64,000 nucleotides of DNA from Siphonodentalium dalli (lineage: Eukaryota > Mollusca > Scaphopoda > Gadilida > Siphonodentaliidae), in assembly GCA_032622095.1 (NCBI GenBank), contig CP136063.1, forward strand, positions 219,063,982 to 219,127,981. Reading direction: 5' to 3'. This document shows positions 56,640 to 64,000 of the stretch, one piece after another (within the stretch, counting starts at the first letter, position 1; every line of letters starts with the position of its first letter). The notes beneath the pieces were generated by a model. It had not been told where the DNA came from and ran no database searches. It saw nothing but the letters and a program-made list of their open reading frames with translations. Both the position numbers and the translations under genes were made by a program.

Positions 56640-58190
56640 ACATCCGTTAGCCTGATTAGACGAAACTTGATTATACTATGAATTTCGGCTCTGTTTAGCA
56701 CCCGCGTAGAGATCATATTCCACCAGCATAAAACCCGGGCACTTTTTGATGTTGTGACATCGAAGTGTATAGCATTGAAAACACTTGGGTACACATATAC
56801 CGTACTCAAATATTGTTGTTTGTTTCTATATTCTCGATTTCGTAGAATACGGTTATCCGAATTATGATGGGTGCGAAGTAATGTTATAGATGGCCGATAA
56901 GCAGGAATTTAAAAAAATAGTAGGACCGTCATCGAGATAATTTGGTGCAGTTTTCAAGCAAATAATATATTTCTTAGTTATTACCTGTTCCTTAATAATA
57001 AAAATGCATTCAATCTCGAGCTGGGACCACCACCTAATGTGAAGTAGATTATTGAGGAACAGGTATTGACAAAGAATATATTTCCGTCATGTTTATTCAA
57101 TGTTATAAAGTTCTCCGCGAGAACGGGTCAGATCAACAAACATTTCCCAGATGTTGTACTGGTGGAATATGATATCTCCAGGCGTTAGCCTTAGTATAGA
57201 TTCATCTTTCTAGTCCCAGGTATCTGCAAAGAGCAATTTATCCCGGATATTTTTTTAGTCCCAGGTATACACAAAGGGCAACGCTCGACAAGCCTCGGAT
57301 ACAAGTATATATAACGCTACTGTGCTCTACATCTACCAAATATCAATATCCATATCATTTCATTGCTTACGAAAAATGGGGACATGAGATGGGTACACAT
57401 TGGGAAGCTATGACTGGTGGTCCAATCGGAATTTCTTACGTGGGGGAAGTTGGGAATTCCCTCCAAATTCAGGACACCTTCGCCACACCCCTGTCGACAA
57501 AATAAGTTGTAGTATGGGTCCGCTATTATGTAGATCGATTAACTATGTGGTATGTATCCTATATTTGTTACGTGTATTAAAATACATGCAAAATTGTGTA
57601 TATTTCGGCCGGAAGTATGAAAAACAAACCTGAAATTACCACAATTTTCCCGCCGAATCACCAGTCAAATTGCCCGACTTTTTCCCGAAAATGCCCAAAT
57701 TTAAAACTTGCAAAATGTCTTGGGAGGACTACAGTCATCCCAGCCCATGGCACGTACGGATAATTTATAATTATGCAGATGTTAATCATACTACATGTAT
57801 ATTCTGATATTATATAAATATATACGTCAGTAATAACTACCCAATTCAATTCCATGTTGTCCTATAATTATGCAATAATGTACTTACCGATTCACATGCA
57901 ATAATGACAATTCTATTTTGTTCCAAGCATATCTTGAATTCCACAATATTCTATGTCGCTAAAATAATATTAAATTAATTCCAGTTCAAATTGGAAATAA
58001 GGCCATATTGCTTAAAATGAGATGTGACAACCTGGAAGTTAAATACGTTGTATTTCAGGTACAACGGACAGAAAAGAATGCCTGATATCTTCGCGAGAAG
58101 TGAAAATACGAACTTCCCGTTTACACCATTAGAAGCGCTATGAAATTCTGCGTTCAACGATACCAATATCTCATTTTCACCAAAAAGGTC
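56640..58190. other. Intergenic stretch (block B)
   Basis: Counterpart of 24660-26360 lacking about 145 bp at 57000. Nothing recognised. Confidence 0.5.
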
Positions 58191-58958
58191 ACTTAGGACA
58201 ACCTGGAAATCAGGTCGCGAGGTGGCTAAAGATATGAAAACATGGGAACTTCAGAAGAGGTAATAACCGGTGCCGATAAGTCTGGGAGGAAGCGCCGATA
58301 TATTCAGGCTTTGATACGGATGTGTCTTGAATACAGGTGTCGCCACACCATGCACGCAATTGTGCCGGTCGTACCACATCCACTTCACAACGAAAGAAAA
58401 AAACATTCTGGGCAAGGGACGAGGTGAGAGGGGCGACATTTTCTCCTTATACTTTCAAAGGTTGTAAACAGTTCGTGAGGAGTCTATAGTATATATGAAC
58501 ATGAAATTTGGAAATTTCAAGAAAATATCATATAACTTGCTGAAATCATGGGAATATTTGTCTTAATTTAAATGTATTTATTTACAATACTACAACAACA
58601 AATATGTTACAGAAGTCTATTGTTTCGATTATGGGTAATGGTTTGGAACAGCCATTATACCAATCGAATTAGTATGGTTGACTTGTCTAACAGTTGGAAT
58701 TCTTGGAGATGATTTACTCGTAAAAATAAAACCCTGCCTGTATGAACAGAGATATCCCGTTTAACACAGAACAAATATGAAATATACTATTTTCAATTTT
58801 TGGTGAAAACATTCATGAAAGTCATTGAATTAATAATTTTATTCGTAATGATTCTTATTTGAACATTCACTTTCAATACATTATTTTTTCAAAATGTATC
58901 GGTACAAATTCAATGGCTATTATAACCAGGAATGTGGCATAAATATCAACATAACACA

Positions 58959-59102
58959 ACCATCCTGTGTACCAGTTAAGGCACCATCCTGTGTACCAGT
59001 TAAGGCACCATCCTGTGTACCAGTTAAGGCACCAACCTGTGTACCAGTTAAGGCACCATCATGTGTACCAGTTAAGGCACCATCCTGCGTACCAGTTAAA
59101 GC
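58959..59102. repeat. 24-bp minisatellite, 6 units (block B)
   Basis: Counterpart of 27133-27396 with five fewer units and mostly the GTACC variant. The surrounding ORF (58894-59241) stays open. Confidence 0.95.
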
Positions 59103-59401
59103 TATACTTAGTAATGTTTCACTAATTTACATACACTTTTCACACATTTTCGGAAGTAGTATCCATAACGTCAACATATCAAGTGGTATTAGAGAGAATA
59201 ATTGCATCGAAATTTGTCATTTAGGCTGGAAAATAATATAACAATGTGTCATTTTGTGCTATAAAATCTTCGTAGCAAACTTTTTGTTTAATCCGGCATA
59301 TCGGTTAAAATTGGCATATGAATCCCGAGTACCAGTTAACAGAGCGTTGTGGACACCACGTACCGCCCGAATCTCGCGTATTGATGCTGATGCTAAAATA
59401 A

Positions 59402-59862
59402 CTTAAAGGCCCACTTAATTTTCGAACCCCCAGATCACATTATATACAATATGCCACATTGTATACCATTTGAAAGAGGAAGCTCCAAAACATTGTATTT
59501 TCAACTTACTCAATGTAATAAACTGTAAACATGTTGTTTTTGTTGAAATAACGACGTCCGATCTGTGCTAAAGTTTCTTCACAAAGTCTATTATTTTCAA
59601 TGGATGGGAATAACACTATATATTTAGATTATAGAGTTATTCCCCTTCCATTGAAAATAAACTACATTTTGAATTTGTTGCATTCTGGGGGCCAAAACGG
59701 ATGACATTATTTTATTATTTCAGCTATTTTCTATTACTCTCTGTGCACCTTCTGAGACACAGACGTTCCAAATGTTGATAAATTATAGTATTTTAATCAT
59801 ATTTTATGGAAGGCACTATAAAACAAATAAGCGGTGACTCGAAAATTAAGTGGTCCTTTAAG
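59402..59862. mobile_element. MITE with 24-bp inverted ends (3' of gene 2)
   Basis: Counterpart of 27696-28156, same ends and hairpin. Confidence 0.75.
59792..59797 (-). terminator. Possible poly(A) signal of gene 2 (ATTAAA)
   Basis: Same hexamer and the same distance past the stop as in gene 1. Confidence 0.3.
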
Positions 59863-60038
59863 GATCATTTACTCTCGCAATGTGATGTCCTCGTAAAACG
59901 TAACATTTTTGGCATTCGTGTAGCCAAGATAATGTTGCTGTCTTTGGACAAACATCCTGCAATTTCCATTTGCGGAGATTCCATTTCGACGTCCATCGGT
60001 TGGCATTCCATATTTGTCTGTCGTCTCAGCAACATTTC

Positions 60039-60145
60039 TCAGATTCCTGAACATGTGCTACAGCAAACGAATCTGTATCTACTTTTACAAAACCAGATAG
60101 CATGTCGTCGACAAAACCCGGAGTCAAAGTTATCACCATAGCAAC
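60039..60145 (-). CDS. Gene 2 exon 16: last six-Cys module and stop
   Basis: 107 nt including TGA at 60041-60039. The coding sequence gives the same protein as gene 1. Confidence 0.86.
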
Positions 60146-60927
60146 CTGAAAATAGACACGACAACGTGATAAACCAGAGTATAGCACTTGATAAACAAGT
60201 AGGCACTGTATATAAATCTAAGTTTTCAAATATATTAAAAGAGACATAAAGCACTCGTAGTGGGTAAATGTTAAAAGAAATTAATAAATAGAGGATCTAA
60301 AACGAGTCACCAGTATTTAGCGGAATTTACAAAACGAGTTCATTAAATTAGGTCTGGATCGAGCCTTTGGTAAAAACTGGTAAACTTGGGACGAGTTGGA
60401 GATTCTATTTATTACATGATCCAAAACAACGACAAAACATTCCTAAATCAACATAAATGGGACGCGAAACTAACATCGGCTTCTATAAAGCATGGCGTAA
60501 CTATGCGGTGCTTACCCACGTACATAAATAGTCTCACAGAAATAATGACTCTTTGGCATATTTAATGGCGTATATTTAATGACATAGTATTTTTAGACGT
60601 GGCATACGGAATGTACACAGACGACAACCCGGCAGTCAACGTTTCACCTGGCACTATTTCCTGTTATTAAACGAACGTTTAATATCACAATTTATAGCAT
60701 GGGTTTATTGAATGGAATAAGGGTAGTATCATGTAATAATGTAACATACTAACCTCCACTACATGTACCACAGCAGTCACTAGACGTTCCCGAACACACT
60801 GTCTCATAACCGTCCCTGAATAAACGTCTCCCACACGACGTCGAGGTATCTACACATGAGCTAGCTGGTCCTCTTGTGGGAGTTTGGGAAAGGTTCTCTT
60901 CTGTGGTTGTTGTCGGTGTTGTTGTTG

Positions 60928-60959
<32 letters not shown>

Positions 60960-61057
60960 GGTGGTTGTGTTGTTGTTGTTGTTGGTGTCGTCGTTGTTGT
61001 TGTTGGTGGTGGTGGTTGTGTTAGTGTTGGTGATGTCGTTCTCCTTTGTGTTGTTGA

Positions 61058-61088
<31 letters not shown>

Positions 61089-63953
61089 GATGGTCTATTC
61101 GGGTTACACGCCGCACAACATCGTTTTCGGTAGAAACTATAACGGCACCTGGTCGTACTCCGTCCTACCTCCTCGCATGTTGGTCCGTTACTGAACACTT
61201 TACCGACCTGGTCACCATATGGGCAGCTCTCTGAAAATAAGATTGATCCACTATAAATATACATGTATATAACAATATACCGAGCTGGTCACCAAATGGG
61301 CTTTCTGAAAATATCATGGACCCATTATAAATACGTGTATAGCAATATACCTAGCTGATGACGGACTCATTGTCAATGCTGTACGATGCAAAATATCTCG
61401 TCCACATAGTATATACTTTGTTCTGTATACGCAAAAGCAAGCGCACATCACATAATTCCATTAATGTACTCATTCTTTAATGTCACTTCTGAGAGTTTAT
61501 GTTACCATTTCTTGTACCGTATAAGATTAAGTTACTGTATAAGTTAATGTTCACACTTAACACAGAAAGAACACATACAACTGATTGGTTCACATTCATT
61601 GTTTCGGGATAACAATCGAAGATTCAAATTCTACCCTGGAAAGATTTAAACGACCCGGTGGTGTATCCATACGCTATTTATATTCCCGTCTAGATTATTC
61701 GGTTTCATTACGTATGTATCCAATGTAAGTCGCCAATATAACAATATATTAATCGGATAAGGTCCAAGCATAAAACATGTCGTGTGTATTATTAAATTTA
61801 TGATGATATTACATATCTATCCATGCCCGCCTCCGGTTTCCATGGTCTTACATCAAATAAACTTCTGCAAATGCATTTTAGTATGATATTGTGCGTATTA
61901 TATGCAGAATGAGGTCCCCAGAGGGTGAATTTAGTGACGCTATCCCACACAGCGGGCTAGAATCACAGACTCATCTTCTGGGAAGCATCTGTAGTCTCAA
62001 ATTAACCTTGTTTTTAGTTACCATTCCCCTTCTGTTCAGTTTTTATATTGTCTAATTTGCAGAAGGTAAAATGAATAATCGAGGTGACAAATGTGTGAAC
62101 ATCACAAACTTCAACTGCATGGGGAAATTAAAAATGATCCTAGGTCTCCCATAACAGTTGATGGTGAATTTGGTTATGCTAGCCCACTATGCAAACGAAG
62201 CGGCGTTGTTGTAATACGGTAGTTAAATTCCCGAGCAAATGATTCGATTTCCAAAATGATGATTCAATGAAATTCGTTGATATAAGAAGCAAGCAAACAA
62301 GCATTATGATGTCGTACTGTAAATTGTAGTGAATTATAAAAAGGCCCAGTTAAATTCCATTGAAACGTTAGTGGAGTGTTTCAGTTGTTAACCATTATTT
62401 TAATAAATAATCATTGGCGAGTGTTTCCCTTATGGAATATTCAGATAATAAATAGGCCATTTGTTAAACAACTGAACATTAATTTTCCCACTAATGATTA
62501 GGAATCCTTAAGAACTTGTATTCTCTATTTTTCTACATGTCGTCTGCTTTTGTTTCCTGGACATACCTCTACGTGAATGCTATACCATATAAATGCATAT
62601 TTTGTTTAAGTAATGGGATAAACCATTTAGTAACTAAAGGGTCCAAATTAACCACTTACCGTCAAGTGCCGGTGCTTGGGGGTCAGACACACAGCTTCCT
62701 TCAATACACCACTGCAATGACAAAAGAATATTAAATTGTTTATATAATAGAGTTATCTAGAATACTGTGTGAACGAACTATCGTGTTGTCGGAAAATGAT
62801 TTGCGCCCCAATTAGGTTGCTGCCAAAAATCGCATATACGTCTGTGTATAACTCTGGTACTCTGAAGAAATAAATCATTATTGAACAAGATTCGAAAAGG
62901 CACCACGAGAGGCTGGTATAATTCCGGTGTTTGGGTATCAGACACACAGCTGCGTTCAATGCAACACTGGAATGACAAGCGTATATTAATTTGTTTACAA
63001 ATATAGTAGTGTTTTATAGAATAATGTGTGAACGAACTATCGTGTCGCCGAGAAAAACATCCCCACAATCAGGTTATTGCCCAAAATCGCACATGCATGT
63101 AGCTCCGGTACTGTTAGCTCTGCAGAAATTATATCTTATTTTAATGGGATTTGCAAATGTGTTAGTTAGAGGCGTATCTCCATATAATGTATGCATCACT
63201 CACTCCCTAGTATACAATTTTGCTGCTTTCTTTTGTTTGTTCTCAAGTAGAAGTAAAATTTGCACATTTGTCCACATTCGATTTATATTTTTTTTTTCTC
63301 AAAATGTTGAGTATTGTGTTTTTCGTTAGGACTTTGTACATATTTACATATGGATGACACCGAAAGATTTATTCAAGTCATGGAATTTAAAAACGTCAGG
63401 TGAAACTTTTGCTTCAGCGTTTCTTGTTAGTCTAGTCCTAAAATGGTAAAATTAAAGAGCTTGAGTCTAACTTATGTGTGAAAAATTACTGAGCCATTCC
63501 TGAATGTAAGAGGACTGTTTGGCAACTTTTGGTACAGTTTATTAACGCAATTGATCTTTATATCGTGTATTTATCGACATATACCATATTCAAGGTTATT
63601 ATTCCTGCTACAAAATTATGTAGGCATAATACCGCGCAGGTTCAAATGAGACTGGTCGTGAGATGAGAGAGTGTGTGGGCGCGAAGCGCCCGGGATGGTC
63701 GAAAAGATCGAGTGATCTTCTCCTTCACCCCAAAAGACTGACCGTTATGTATAGACATAATTTAAACCTTATTCCTACTTCCAAATTAGGTAGACATAAC
63801 AATGTAGAGGATCAAATGAGACTGATCGTTGACTTTAATACTAACCTTGTTGTTTCCACACGATGTGCCTCTAGCTGCTTCTATTCCACGACACCGACCG
63901 TTCGCTATACTGCAATACATTTTCTGGCAGAGTGCGCCGCCTGTTCCAAAACC
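60039..63953 (-). CDS. Gene 2: 3' part of a third paralogue (exons 13-16)
   Basis: Join: 63953-63846, 62711-62660, 61230-60754, 60145-60039. It codes for the end of the cysteine-rich region, the first six-Cys module, the Thr-rich linker and the two C-terminal six-Cys modules, ending at the same stop as gene 1. The frame is open and splice sites are intact. Relative to gene 1 the linker exon is 21 nt shorter (seven fewer residues), with a Gln-to-Lys change in the first six-Cys module and a Pro-to-Thr change after the linker. Exons 14 and 16 give identical protein. The intron between exons 13 and 14 carries a decayed second copy of exon 14. Exons 1-12 must lie right of base 64000. Confidence 0.85.
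60754..61230 (-). CDS. Gene 2 exon 15: six-Cys modules and shorter Thr-rich linker
   Basis: 477 nt with the same boundaries as gene 1, but the Thr/Pro run is seven residues shorter and has a purer Pro block. Q/K and P/T differences flank it. Confidence 0.86.
61231..61375. repeat. 74-bp duplication of exon 15 acceptor and 5' end (gene 2)
   Basis: As in gene 1, but with two extra bases (TATATAAC for TATAAC), so the step is 74 bp and the upstream acceptor would shift the frame. Confidence 0.78.
62660..62711 (-). CDS. Gene 2 exon 14: end of cysteine-rich region
   Basis: 52 nt, identical coding sequence to gene 1. The acceptor ATTGCAG is stronger than the ATTATAG of gene 1. Confidence 0.86.
62712..63845 (-). 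other. Intron 13 of gene 2
   Basis: About 230 bp longer than in gene 1 because exon 14 and its upstream flank are duplicated inside it (about 62915-63150). Confidence 0.65.
62915..62966 (-). pseudogene. Decayed duplicate of exon 14 in gene 2
   Basis: Acceptor CATTCCAG then CCIERSCVSDTQTPEL, an obvious copy of exon 14 (WCIEGSCVSDPQAPAL). The donor position reads ACCAGCC with no GT, so normal splicing out is not expected. The Trp before the first Cys is changed to Cys. Confidence 0.75.
63846..63953 (-). CDS. Gene 2 exon 13: cysteine-rich region
   Basis: 108 nt. Protein identical to gene 1 exon 13, with one silent change (GGT/GGC). First exon of gene 2 in the window. Confidence 0.88.
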
Positions 63954-64000
63954 CTGTAAACAAAATTAACGTGAGCAAAATAAAGACATGGCTAACCACA

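Larger units (their letters stand above)
53749..58226. mobile_element. 4.5-kb region bounded by inverted termini (block B)
   Basis: Counterpart of 21801-26400 with both termini kept. Confidence 0.35.

Overview
The window is eukaryotic, AT-rich, intron-rich and full of transposon debris. The only convincing protein-coding genes are intron-split, on the minus strand, with GT-AG introns and a signal-peptide first exon. The protein family (a secreted M12B/reprolysin metalloprotease with CCxxC six-cysteine modules), the non-autonomous Helitrons and the many minisatellites suggest a lophotrochozoan, most likely a mollusc. The species assignment is inference.

The whole window is about 1.93 periods of one tandemly repeated unit of about 33.2 kb. 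Bases 1-32074 (block A) align base for base with 33181-64000 (block B), apart from point differences, repeat-length changes and a few transposon insertions. The window never leaves the array. Each unit carries one copy of the same gene, transcribed right to left. Gene 0 has exons 1-11 at 15648-1263, and its 3' part lies off the left edge. Gene 1 is complete, with 16 exons from ATG at 48300 to stop at 28333 and 758 codons. Gene 2 shows only exons 13-16 (63953-60039), and its 5' part lies off the right edge. Exon phases agree at every junction and all reading frames are open.

The predicted protein has a signal peptide, an M12B propeptide, a reprolysin catalytic domain with HELGHNIGAPHD and a Met-turn, an ADAM/ADAMTS-type cysteine-rich region, a six-cysteine module, a long Thr-rich linker encoded by a triplet repeat, and two more six-cysteine modules. 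No thrombospondin repeat or disintegrin loop is visible. A TATA box with an initiator 29-30 bp away sits just upstream of both visible start codons.

The most unusual feature is that tandem duplications repeatedly include splice junctions of this gene. They cover the 3' ends plus donors of exons 4, 6 and 11, the acceptor plus 5' end of exon 15, and, in gene 2 only, the whole of exon 14. Other minisatellites abut the acceptors of exons 3, 7 and 12.

The intergenic parts (15.7-28.3 kb and 48.4-60.0 kb) contain no gene I can support. They hold a CT microsatellite, a 29-bp minisatellite, an old array of about 340-bp units, a tRNA-like SINE head, Helitron-like termini, a minisatellite folded into an inverted repeat, a 24-bp minisatellite and MITEs. 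Mobile elements distinguish the two blocks: a head-to-tail Helitron dimer only in A, a related monomer nested in a MITE only in B, and a piggyBac-like MITE that occupies two different TTAA sites 6 bp apart in the two blocks.
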